A DNA stretch of 20,000 nt from Halisarca cf. caerulea (Eukaryota; Porifera; Demospongiae; Chondrillida; Halisarcidae), in assembly GCA_963170055.1 (NCBI GenBank), contig CAUJGJ010000320.1, forward strand, positions 1 through 20,000, read 5' to 3'. This document shows, piece after piece, positions 1 through 9,065 of the stretch. The stretch's first letter is position 1, and every line of letters starts with the position of its first letter. The notes under the pieces were generated by a model. It was given only the letters and a program-made list of their open reading frames with translations, was not told the DNA's origin and made no database searches. A program made the translations under genes and the position numbers.

Positions 1-1008
1 GGCCTCAATGGCCTCATGTGCCTCAGTTCTCTCTTGGTCTACACAACAGCAAACGTACACATACTGTACATCAAACGCGCAGGGCGGCTGGAATAGCAGC
101 TGCTGACTGAAGGCTTCCCCTGTGCCTAACCTAACCCGGCGTACTAGGTATGTAGCTGTGACAGATGTACTGTGTGCATGTGTGCACAGTATGGACTGTT
201 TAGCACACGAGTACACCCTGAAGGGGATGCAGAATCAGCACTTGATGATAGAGGTACTCACTATCAGTGCTGGTTCGTGCACAGACAGAAAGTGTAGTAT
301 GTACTTAGTCTTGCATAGCCAGACCACTATTCACCTCCTTCATTGATGACTATGACATCATAGCACTGAACTAGGAGGTGAAATAGCAGTCTAGGCTACA
401 TGAGACTAGTGCGTATGTACTACCCAGGAGAGTATACTATTCAGGGTTGGTATGCACCAGACCACGTATCTGTTAACAAGTTTCATGTATTAGAGGTATC
501 TTGTACATACGTACATGCAAAGAATATAATACTTATATTACGCATACACACATCTGTGTATGTATGTATGTAAGCACATACGTAAGCACATATGTATGTG
601 CAGCTATTTCCCCCATTTTGACATTGTGATGTAAACATACACAGATATGTACACACACACACCTTTCTTGGACATAAATTCCTTCAATTTCCTGTCATGT
701 TCGATGACTATTATCAATTCCTTAATCTCTGCATTGTATTGTTTCAGTTCTTTGTCCATTTTCTCTTTCAAAGCTACCATCTTTGTCTGGGCATCATCTC
801 TGGAACACGTAAACACACCAAGGGTAGGAACACACCGAGGGTAGAAACACACCGAGGGTAGGAACACACCAAGGGTAGGAACACACATACGTACATACAT
901 GTGTATACATGCACTATATATACCATCACCTGCCCCCCCCCCCCCCTGTATACGTACACACAGAGAGAGAGACACACACACACAGACAAACACACAGACA
1001 GACAGATA

Positions 1009-1083
<75 letters not shown>

Positions 1084-1111
1084 GTACACACACACACACA
1101 CACACACACAT

Positions 1112-1160
<49 letters not shown>

Positions 1161-1164
1161 CACA

Positions 1165-1230
<66 letters not shown>

Positions 1231-1786
1231 CATATGTACCTTGCATCATAAGCTTGAGTAGACATCTCAATCACTTCCCCCATTTGTCTCTTGCATTCAT
1301 TCAGTTCCTGGACACATATACCGATCATTCAATTCAATTGAATGCTGAATCAAAAATGTCCGCTCTTACACAGCACACATATCTCCACTGGTGCAACACC
1401 GAACATGTATGTAGATCAACACAAACCTCCAGACATGTACGTGTACCCTCACACAGTCACCCTCACACAGTCATCCACACACACATCCACCCTCACACAG
1501 TCATCCTCACACAGTCATCCACACACACATCCACCCTCACACAGTCATCCTCACACAGTCATCCACACACACATCCACCCTCACACAGTCATCCTCACAC
1601 ACATCCAACCCTTACATGTGTACGGACAAATGTTTACTGCACACATAGCAAGTTAACCTTCTCCAGTTTATTGTATTTGCTGTCAAAGACTTGTCTCTCC
1701 TGTCGAAGGTGATCAATTAAAGACCTGAGTTCAGCATTTGATGCCAGTCCTGAGTTAAACCTCTTTAGAGCCTGCATCACGAGAGG

Positions 1787-1851
<65 letters not shown>

Positions 1852-2498
1852 TACACCACTCACATTATCCAGTCGGTTCTCAAGAACTCTGATCCTCTTC
1901 TGTGTGCTGATGTGCTGTTGTTGGCTCATGTGAACACTGCAAACAGACAACACACCAGATGGGGATGACAAATAATAGCTGCATCTTGTCTACATGAGTG
2001 TGTACAACATGTTGTGACACATGCTGGGGTGGGCACATGCTGCGACACATGCCAAGGTGGGCACATACTGTGACACATGCTGGGGTGGGCACATACTGCG
2101 ACACATGCTGGGGTGGGCACATGCTGTGACACATGCTGGGGTGGGCACATACTGCGACACATGCTGGGGTGGGCACATACTGTGACACATGCTGGGGTGG
2201 GCACATACTGTGACACATGCTGGGGTGGGCACATACTGTGACACATGCTGGGGTGGGCACATACTGTGACACATGCTGGGGTGGGCACATACTGTGACAC
2301 ATGCTGGGGTGGGCACATACTGTGACACATGCTGGGGTGGGCACATACTGCGACACATGCTGGGGTGGGCACATACTGTGACACATGCTGGGGTGGGCAC
2401 ATATTATCCTGTACACTTCACACATAACACAATTTAGTCAGTAGGATCACTACGAAATTACACAATCAGGAACACCACAAGAAGTACATAGCTATACA

Positions 2499-2562
<64 letters not shown>

Positions 2563-2740
2563 ATGCATACAGGCACAAACATACACATACACTCATATGT
2601 ATGACATTGTTATTGTACACACACAAAAAAACATGTATGCATGCATACACATACACACATACACATGTATATATGTACATACACATACAGACATGCATAC
2701 ATGCATACAAGCACAGACAACACACACACACACATGTACA

Positions 2741-2838
<98 letters not shown>

Positions 2839-3353
2839 CCCATATCTTTTCTTCCTTTATTAATTCCTTGTTCCTTTTCTCGAATCCTCTTTTCCAATTC
2901 TGCTATTGATCTTTGTTCTTCTCCAATAAGAGCTTCAAACTGACCTTTCTTCTCGAACAAAACCGTAAATTGCTCACAAATAGTGTCGTCTTTCAACTCA
3001 TTCTGACGACTTCCAGCCAATGATAGATTCTTTTTCAAATCTTTATTCTCAGCTTCCAACATTTCAATGACGGTTCTTTTAGTAAAGAATACGTAAGAGA
3101 TTGCTAAATCTTGAATTAAAATGTAAGGAGAAGCAGTACCTTTGCTTTCGTAAACTGTTTTGAGCTTGGTCTGTGTACGCTTTGCGCGATTCTTCCATTA
3201 TTCTGAATTGCCTTTGCAGTTTGGCCAATTCTTCCTTGGCTAGAACAAAAAGCGTGAGGTCAAATGCGTCTCAGTGCACATTACTACCGCCTTACCCAAT
3301 GTTTCGACCTCCGGGTCGCTCTCCTCGCCATATCTGCTTTGAAGCTTCAACAT
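1..3353 (-). CDS. ODAD1: Outer dynein arm docking complex coiled-coil protein, ODAD1/CCDC63 family (5' part, eight exons, 3' end outside window)
   Basis: Members of this family (ODAD1/CCDC114, CCDC63, algal DC2) form the coiled-coil docking complex that fixes outer dynein arms to axonemal doublets in motile cilia. Exons, in transcription order: 3353-3296, 3239-3140, 3075-2836, 1936-1864, 1771-1658, 1307-1240, 799-663 and 38-1 (partial). All junctions are GT-AG, phases agree throughout, and the joined frame is open for 276 codons. The protein starts MLKLQSRYGEES and is almost all charged heptad coiled coil. Family-like segments are KLQRQFRIMEESRKAYTDQA, RIRVLENRLDN, ELRSLIDHLRQERQVFDSKY, MGEVIEMSTQAYDARDDAQ and LIIVIEHDRKLKEFM. 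The ATG at 3353 is the first after an in-frame TAG about 54 bases upstream, and an X-box lies just upstream. The last partial exon (QERTEAHEAIEA) is less certain. I recognise the family with confidence but cannot separate ODAD1 from CCDC63, which may be vertebrate paralogues. Confidence 0.88.
39..662 (-). other. Intron 7 of the ODAD1-like gene; no further gene seen
   Basis: This intron lies between the exon ending at 663 and the partial exon at 38-1. Its donor is the first GT of a short GT run (661-650). The rest is unremarkable AT-rich DNA with some TACGTA/CATATG-type alternation near 500-600. A 74-codon plus-strand open frame at 122-346 has no recognisable features and I do not call it a gene. 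Confidence 0.6.
810..890. repeat. 17-bp minisatellite, about 4 copies
   Basis: AGGGTA recurs at 821, 838, 855 and 872, giving a 17-bp unit like ACACACCAAGGGTAGGA with few substitutions. It sits in intron 6 of the ODAD1-like gene, immediately upstream of the acceptor of the exon at 799-663. Confidence 0.85.
1008..1226. repeat. Interrupted CA/TG microsatellite
   Basis: About 220 bp of CA repeats broken by a few GTACA and CATGTACA interruptions. It is preceded by a C14 run at 934-947 and a GA/CAGA patch at 961-1010. It lies in intron 6 of the ODAD1-like gene. The open frames in all three phases on both strands are products of the dinucleotide repeat. Confidence 0.95.
1446..1605. repeat. 44-bp minisatellite, about 3.5 copies
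   Basis: The block starting TCATCCACACACACATCC recurs at 1471, 1515 and 1559, giving a period of exactly 44 bp. The unit is itself built from shorter CCTCACACAGTCAT pieces. It lies in intron 5 of the ODAD1-like gene. Confidence 0.9.
1789..1848. repeat. GT microsatellite
   Basis: About 60 bp of uninterrupted GT on the plus strand (AC on the gene's strand). It lies in intron 4, ending about 18 bp upstream of the acceptor for the exon at 1771-1658. Confidence 0.97.
2013..2404. repeat. 28-bp minisatellite, 14 copies
   Basis: The unit TGTGACACATGCTGGGGTGG plus GCACATAC repeats with a 28-bp period through about 392 bp. Changes are few: C for T in TGTG/TGCG, and ATGC for ATAC. It sits in intron 3 of the ODAD1-like gene. 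Because 28 is not a multiple of three and the unit lacks stops in this direction, all minus-strand frames are open with a 28-residue repeat. That is not evidence of coding. Confidence 0.95.
2501..2835. repeat. CA microsatellites and CATGCATAC-rich spacer
   Basis: CA tracts at about 2501-2558, 2718-2733 and 2742-2835 are separated by GCATGCATACA/ACATACACATA-rich DNA. The last tract runs directly into the ODAD1-like exon at 3075-2836, so the donor GT of that exon is the first dinucleotide of the tract on the minus strand. Confidence 0.93.
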
Positions 3354-3386
3354 CTTGTGCGAAGCAGGTTTTTTTGGGGTAGGTCT

Positions 3387-3400
3387 GTTACTATGGCAAC
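3387..3400 (-). promoter_or_regulatory. X-box (RFX-factor site) in the ODAD1-like promoter
   Basis: The minus strand reads GTTGCCATAGTAAC, two mismatches from the palindromic RFX X-box consensus GTTGCCATGGCAAC. It lies 33 bp upstream of the start codon of the ciliary gene. RFX factors switch on ciliary genes through promoter-proximal X-boxes, so position, sequence and gene function agree. Binding itself is inferred. Confidence 0.75.
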
Positions 3401-3450
3401 CTAGCTACACTTCCCTCGGTACAATACGTGTACTAACGTAAACGAGAATA

Positions 3451-3662
3451 AGGTAGAGGTCGCTAATTTCGAACAGTTGTTAATTCCGAACACCGCTTTT
3501 CCTGAGCCCAGGAACGAAACTTGTAGGAATTTTAGCCTAGCATTTCTTAGCACTAATACAGGACATAACAGCTGTAGAAGAATAAAACCTAAATCTTTCT
3601 GTGCCGGCTAGGAGATACCCTGTTCGGAATTAACAACTGTTCGGAATTAGCACCCTCTACCT
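3451..3662. mobile_element. MITE-like element with about 44-bp terminal inverted repeats and TA target duplication
   Basis: The left arm (3451-3494) and the reverse complement of the right arm (3619-3662) both read AGGTAGAGG, then GCTAATT(T/C)CGAACAG and TTGTTAATTCCGAACA, with only a few mismatches. The element is flanked by TA on both sides, as for Tc1/mariner-type insertion. Each arm also contains the sub-repeat TAATTYCGAACA twice. The roughly 124-bp centre has no ORF, so the element is non-autonomous. Confidence 0.85.
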
Positions 3663-3669
3663 TACATAG

Positions 3670-3837
3670 AGCCGGGCTGCGTTGTTGGCCAACGCTGTGC
3701 ATGGACTCAACATTGGTCCGTGGATCTTTCCGCCGTTTGATTTTGTTAAAAATAGAAATCACAAAATTGGAGCGGAGCTTCAATTTCCATATCGTTTCGG
3801 AATGGAAATTGACCCTCGTTTGCTTTTCTTCAATTGA
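3670..3837 (+). pseudogene. Short open segment of unknown function, with a diverged copy at 18281-18390
   Basis: A 55-codon frame runs from just after TAG (3667-3669) to TGA (3835-3837) with no useful Met. It reads in part HGLNIGPWIFPPFDFVKN and QFPYRFGMEIDPRLLFFN. The DNA at 3708-3818 resembles the minus strand of 18390-18281, which shares CGTGGATCTTTCCGCC and the GAATGGAAATTG end; that copy has a stop and a frameshift. I do not recognise the protein. It could be an exon relic or part of a dispersed repeat. Confidence 0.35.
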
Positions 3838-4630
3838 ATAGTCTTTCCTGTAGTTTTCGTGGAGATGAATAAGCTTTATGTCAAAGCGCTTAGCAGACGC
3901 CCTACAGGAGTAATCCCCATTCCAAACTGAGATGAAAAGCCTCTCGATTACTTTGGTATTTCAAGCAAACATGAGGATCGAGCTCAAGGAGCTTCGTACG
4001 CGCTGAGGAGGGCACTGGCTGTTCAGAATCCCCACTGCACCATTCTTCCTCAGTCGATGAGGATGGTCCTGGTTCGGGTGACGAGCTGATTATTTACAGC
4101 CTTCAATCTGTGAGTATATATCTATGATCTGATGGTACATACATGTGGAGTGACACTGATGTTTTAGCAGGCTGTTAATTCCAAGACCTATGTACCTGTG
4201 TGTTTGTCAGTGTACATTTAAGTATCTACTATACTCTGTGAGTGCATGGTTAGAGTATCTATGGTGTGTCTGGTTGTTTTGTGGTTGTTTATCATAACAG
4301 CTGAGTTTATTTTAAACAAATGTATTAGTTTTTCAGTCGGTAGTGCAGGGATAGTCATTAATAATGTATCCAATATCTATTTGAGTTTTGCACAACAGCC
4401 TTTGAATTCTCTAAACAGGCTGGTGCCATGATACAATGTCGATGTTATATATTCATACCCTATAGCTTATAATTAGATTTGAAGGATATTACACTAGTGC
4501 ATCCTTTCATTCCTTCAAACGTGATGCAGTTTTGCTACATGTAGGGACTGTCACACATGTGCAATGACACAAGACAGTTTAAAATGTCATCCACACTGGC
4601 TAACTATAGAGCAAATAAAGCAGTCTCAAC
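3838..4630. other. Intergenic DNA, no gene recognised
   Basis: AT-rich intergenic sequence. A CpG-containing patch at about 3985-4110 has an open stretch (EEGTGCSESPLHHSSSVDED) without a start codon that ends at a GTGAGT, which could be an exon, but nothing supports it. The 61-codon frame at 4246-4431 has no recognisable feature. Confidence 0.4.
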
Positions 4631-4719
4631 TATTCCTCTCCCCCCACCCCCACTCTTCAGGGTTTTTTTCTGGTGCTACAACACTGAAATTGCTGGGGAG
4701 GGGGGGGGGGGAGGTAATA
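4631..4719. repeat. Imperfect inverted repeat of C-run and G-run
   Basis: TATTCCTCTCCCCCC (4631-4645) and its continuation face GGGGGGGGAGGTAATA, read across 4703-4719, about 45 bp apart. They form a possible C-run/G-run hairpin. The G-run includes at least 12 consecutive G and could fold as a quadruplex. It may be a relic of a small palindromic element. Confidence 0.55.
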
Positions 4720-4886
4720 ATGATGTTTATGGTATTAGGCGAAATCGAAGTTCAGGGACGATAATGTTATAAACGAAAAGAAAAGTACTCACACACCTGC
4801 ATTTTGCTACCTGCTTATAGATGTCAGTACTTATTCAAAATTAATCTTCTATCTCAGTGCAGTTTATATTGTCTATGGTATAACTA

Positions 4887-5285
4887 CCGTACTGTCCAAA
4901 ATTTTCACAAGACCTAATTTTCACGAATTCCTGAATTTTCAACTGTTTGCGTTTTTATTTTATGTGATTGAAACCCATTTCTCCATAACTTGATCAATAT
5001 TCCCTTCTGAACCACTTTAAAAAGTGGTTTAGGAGATCGCTATGCAACACGGTTCTCAGTTACTGCAGAAATCACTAGTATTTGTGGACATCTTGGTGAG
5101 ATTATTATTATTTGCAAGCGACAATGAATCTCAGGTTTGTTCCCATAACTCCGATCAAACGGCAACCCTTTTGTATCTACCACACTTTATGGCAGCTGGA
5201 AGTTTCACAAATAAATTTTCACAAACCCAAACCCAATCGTGAATGTTGTGAAAATGAAGTCCCTCGAAAATTTCGGACAGTACGG
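4887..5285. mobile_element. MITE-like element with TA target duplication (about 399 bp)
   Basis: The left end CCGTACTGTCCAAAATTTTC and the reverse complement of the right end CCGTACTGTCCGAAATTTTC match at 19 of 20 positions, and weaker similarity (ATTTTCAC) continues to about 40 bp. TA flanks both ends (4885-4886 and 5286-5287). The internal open frames at 5042-5339 cross the right end and look non-coding. There is no transposase, so it is a non-autonomous element of Tc1/mariner-like target choice. Confidence 0.85.
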
Positions 5286-5479
5286 TACGTAATGCGCAAA
5301 ATTATAAAGTATGTAGTAATTTTCTTGTATCCCAGCTAATTTCTATAGGCCATATCTTTTGTTAAACATAACACCCAGGTGTATTAGTATACAAAATACA
5401 TTGTTATGCCATATAGTTTGTATTGTGTGTAATTTCATAAAAATCACTATCATGGCTTTTAATTGCTGAATGTTCTAGA

Positions 5480-5518
5480 CTATATATATAATATTATTAT
5501 ATTATATATAATATATTA

Positions 5519-5614
<96 letters not shown>
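5480..5614. repeat. TA microsatellite
   Basis: An imperfect AT-rich start (TAATATTATTATATTATA) passes into about 90 bp of pure TA. Such tracts extrude cruciforms easily and are prone to assembly-length errors. Confidence 0.97.
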
Positions 5615-5615
<1 letters not shown>

Positions 5616-5933
5616 CAGCCAATTCCAATATCTCTTATCATGATTTTCACATTGCACTGTCCACCACAGACTATATTAGGCTTGATTTGTGCAATAAACT
5701 AAATTCAATGTTTCACACCTTTATAGTTTTTTGGGAAATTTTACTTGCATAATTAAGTACAAAATGTTGATGTTTACCTGTGTGCAATTCAGTCATTATT
5801 ATAATTATGGCTCTTTTCTTTGTATCACAACAGTATAGTATGCATGCAGAATATAAAAGACTGTATGATGCTGCATAAAGACCTGTTTGTTGTAGTTGGT
5901 TTTGTTTAATATGGTGATGAAATTTGTGGTATG

Positions 5934-6011
5934 CCCCAGCACAGCTGATGAGTGCCTGGTATTGGCCGAAACGGATTTGCAATTGCTTGCAAATCTGTCC
6001 TGTGCATTGGG
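5934..6011 (+). ncRNA. Hammerhead self-cleaving ribozyme (type I, stems II and III closed)
   Basis: All core elements are present in order: CTGATGA (5945-5951), stem II (5952-5967), GAAA (5968-5971), stem III, then GTC (5997-5999) before the cleavage point 5999/6000. Stem III is a 10-bp helix, ACGGATTTGC (5971-5980) with GCAAATCTGT (5989-5998), one G-U pair and an 8-nt loop. Stem I pairs GCACAG (5939-5944) with CTGTGC (6000-6005). A small internal loop follows, then CCC (5934-5936) pairs with GGG (6009-6011). Stem II pairs G5952-C5967 and GCC (5954-5956) with GGC (5964-5966), with T5953 bulged and a 7-nt loop. No catalytic base is missing. Known hammerheads occur in Penelope-like elements, retrozymes, SINEs and introns; no reverse transcriptase is visible here. 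Confidence 0.88.
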
Positions 6012-6233
6012 TTATATATTATAGGATGGTAAACATGTACATGTGTGTGTGTGTGTGTTCTATAGTGACATTCCCATTATAGACAATTCCTATTTGTATT
6101 TCACAACTGTTGCACATAACATGTGCATCATATGATATGAATAAGAATGATAAGGTATGAACTCTGTAACATTATAATAATATTGCGGTATAATCACGAA
6201 TCAAATTCAATGCTCTGTCAATAATGATATAAC

Positions 6234-8913
6234 TCAAGGGTTGATTGTACTGGAGAGCCTTTCAGTAATGTTAATAAAGAAAAGTAAAGATTGCTGAAAA
6301 AGGGAATGTTGGTTATTAACAACCTGATAATATATTGGTTCAAATGTAGGAAATCTTTCAGTAAAAGCCTGATATCTCATCTGCTGTAAATCACTTCTTC
6401 CATCCAAAGGATCATTTCCAAAATTGGAAAATAAATGCAAACGTCCACCAGTGGAATGAAAGTGTGCCACAGCCTCTGGGGGTGTGGGCAACAATGCAGG
6501 ATCCAACAATGCTGTTCTTCTGTCACGTGCTCTTTGGTTTGGTATCCCGTGTCCTAATGAGCAATTATGAAAAAATTGTACCCATATAGTAAGTATATAT
6601 ATAATTATACTTAATTTATAATTATGGAAGTGAATTGTCAAAGTTTATTCCATAAGCAATTAATGGAAACACACCTGGTATAGGATGATCATTCCATGAT
6701 CGCACAGCCAAGGTTGTTCCAACACAAACCACTCGGAGGGCAAACCATGAAACACAAAAACAATGTACGGTATTTCCTTGATCTGTTTTTATAATGTGTT
6801 CATTTTGCATGTCTAGAAGAATTTTCTTAATGGGATAGTTGACCCTTTTGTTGATCTCCACCCATAACCGTTCAATTACATGATTCTGTATAAGAACAGT
6901 AACACTGTATATAAATGAAATGAACATAGGCCCTGGAGTGAACAGTTTCAGATGCATGCATATGCGCATACCATTTTGGATGTACTCTGGAGGTGAGGGG
7001 GTCTAGTTGTATTTGTTTGTAGAGGGGCCAATTGTTCTTGGATATACAAAGACAACACCCATTCTTTCCCTTTGTCTACTCGAATTTCATCCCACAATCC
7101 ATACTCAAGAATGATTGGCCTGTTTAGAAGAATGCATTAAAATTATACAATGTGAGAGAAGCTCTGGAAGACTTGTATTGTATACAGTACATACCTGAAG
7201 AGATGTGTGTATATTTCTACATTATTCTTGACTGGCATAGATACAAAGCCAACAACTTTTTTACTGTATCCATCTATAGCAGCAACATGGGTAACACCAA
7301 ACATTACAAGTTTTTCATTTTGGTCAATATGCAACTTATGTCCGAAGTACTCGGAGAAATATGGATGGGGATTTGTTTCACATTCTGTTCTTGTCAAACG
7401 TCTTAAATGATAGTCAGGTTGTACTTGTGCCAAAGCATGGCCAATCTGCTTTTCTCCAGCAAGTATCCCTTGAGACCTTAGCAAACCAGTCATTGTTTTT
7501 CTACCATAGGTTGGACCAACCTGCAGAATAATATTGACAGTTAGGTGCATGCAGGATGAAAGTAAACTTAAAATGTAGTCTGAAAGTTCTTTTAGAATCC
7601 TTGTTAGGAGGAATGCTTTGTAAGTAACACCTATAGCTGCATGATAATTAACAAAATAATTGAATGTTAAATTCATGCATTGAATGCTATAGGAACACTA
7701 AGTCTAAGGCTTATAGTCTATCTGATTGGTCTGGTTAGGGTATATATAGCATCAGGGTTCATGCCTATATATATAGTGTTATGTGCTTGATGGCTGCCAG
7801 ATCTATAGCCATGGTGTAAAAATATTAAGTGGAAATGTTACGTTCCTGCTGCAGTGAAAGAAAGCTTATATATTAGCCTCATACGCCCTATATCCGAAAT
7901 GTTTGGTGTTACCCATGTTGCAATGAATTGGCCACTTCATGGCCATTTTAAGCATAATATGGGTTTCACCAAGAAACAGCTGAATCCAGTGCCATGCTCT
8001 ATTAGACTATTTATAATAGGAAATTTATACCTAAATACTCCTGTATTGCAGGATTCTTCATGCAGGTTATCTACCAGGAAAGCATGAAGGAGGTAAATAA
8101 ACAGAACCATGCAAGTTGGGTTATATTCATAATAATAGTCGCAGTACAACTGTTAGAGCTTCCTAATACATATGCATGTTTCTGGCTGGAGACCAAATTA
8201 TCTGTACTTTTATTATTATCATAATATGTAATTCAGTCTCAAATTCTTAGTATTGACAAGCATGACAGCTATCTCAGAGTCCATGGTTACGAACATTGTC
8301 AGTCTCTATAATTATGATCATGATCACTTACTAGTCTAACTGAGAAATTTCAATGGGAGATTCGTGCAGTGTGTATGCCTGCATGGCTGCATGATTCAGC
8401 TGTTACATAGTACAGTATTGGTGTACTAATATAATTAGACTAAGTCTAGTAAATCATATTACTTATTATCCTACTGTAGTCTCATGTAGTATATCCCACA
8501 CAGATGCTACGTATTTCCCCTCTATTCGAACTCTGAGACAATTATATTATTTATAGATGACGACGGCCGGTAGGCGATAGTCTATCTCCGAAAAAGGGAG
8601 GTTATACGTACATCGGTCTAGGCTAAACACGATTTAGTATGTATTCCCTATGAATACATGTAAATCTTAGACTAGATCTGGGACTTACTTGGCTAACAGC
8701 AGTAGCGACCACACGACACAGTTCAGCACTTTGTAACTGGGAAGTTTTGCGGATGTCATGTTGCTGGCAAAATCTCTCTACACTCCTGACACTGAATCCT
8801 CTTTGCCCTGGATATAAATCCTGCAAACTGTCACTTATCTCTTTAAGCGTCTTTCCGTTCTCCCTTGACTCTCTGATAAACTGTTCAACTTCTGCTGAAA
8901 ATCCAGTAGCCAT
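6234..8913 (-). CDS. Integrase-catalytic-core (DDE) protein, five exons, intact, 409 aa
   Basis: This encodes a retroviral-integrase-like DDE enzyme of a family seen in many invertebrates and fish. Such enzymes join DNA ends; its present role is unknown. Exons: 8913-8689, 7520-7195, 7119-6972, 6885-6675 and 6553-6234, with consistent phases and strong GT-AG sites (GTAAGT, GTATGT, CTGCAG, ATACAG). Residues 1-60 look like a helix-turn-helix head (TLKEISDSLQDLYPGQRGFS). The catalytic core keeps D141 (HKLHIDQNEKLVMFG), D199 (EIRVDKGKEW) and E238 (NHVIERLWVEINKRVNYPIK), with 38 residues between the last two. WNDHPIPGHGIPN and a C-terminal tail (FPTFEPIYYQVVNN) follow. The stop is at 6236-6234. It lies head-to-head with the RING gene 152 bp away. 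Terminal repeats were not found. Intron 1 is long (1168 bp); the others are 75-121 bp. It could be a transposon gene or a domesticated one. Confidence 0.88.
7898..7921 (+). repeat. 24-nt perfect inverted copy of the integrase core exon inside intron 1
   Basis: These 24 bases are identical to the minus-strand coding sequence at 7305-7282, which encodes MFGVTHVA beside the first catalytic Asp. Here they lie in the opposite orientation within intron 1 of the same gene, and similarity stops abruptly on both sides. The pre-mRNA would therefore contain a perfect 24-bp foldback between intron 1 and exon 2. Confidence 0.85.
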
Positions 8914-9065
8914 GTCGTGGCGGAAATATATTACTTACTAGATCACGCGACAAGAAACGTGAGCGGAAATATAATGTTGTGTGTATCTGCGGCGGAATAG
9001 AATACGTATACAGTCCGTTTTAGCGCCAATCGTGTTGAGGAAGAAGGTGACTCCCGTTCTATGCA
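8914..9065. promoter_or_regulatory. Short bidirectional promoter between the integrase and RING genes
   Basis: Only 152 bp separate the two start codons on opposite strands, so transcription signals must be shared or overlap. The stretch has more CpG than its surroundings. It carries GCGGAAATATA twice (8920-8930 and 8963-8973) and a related GCGGCGGAATA at about 8989. The repeated word may be a factor site; that is inference. No TATA box is obvious. Confidence 0.55.

Noticed and set aside
604..1328. Long open frames of Cys/Val or Thr/His across 1008-1226
   Set aside because: They are translations of a CA/TG repeat. Only the short non-repeat parts at 799-663 and 1307-1240 are real exons of the ODAD1-like gene.
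1880..2425. 181-residue minus-strand frame with a 28-residue Cys/His/Pro-rich repeat
   Set aside because: The 28-bp minisatellite is open in all three minus frames simply because its unit lacks stops. The residue pattern changes frame by frame.
3985..4118. Possible coding exon with SSSVDEDGPGSGDELIIY before a GTGAGT
   Set aside because: There is no start codon, no clear acceptor and no recognised product. The frame opens only just after a TGA.
5042..5339. Plus-strand frames inside and across the MITE
   Set aside because: They cross the element end and have no recognised motif.
5713..5982. 89-codon minus-strand frame overlapping the hammerhead
   Set aside because: It has biased composition and no family features, and it overlaps a structured RNA on the other strand.
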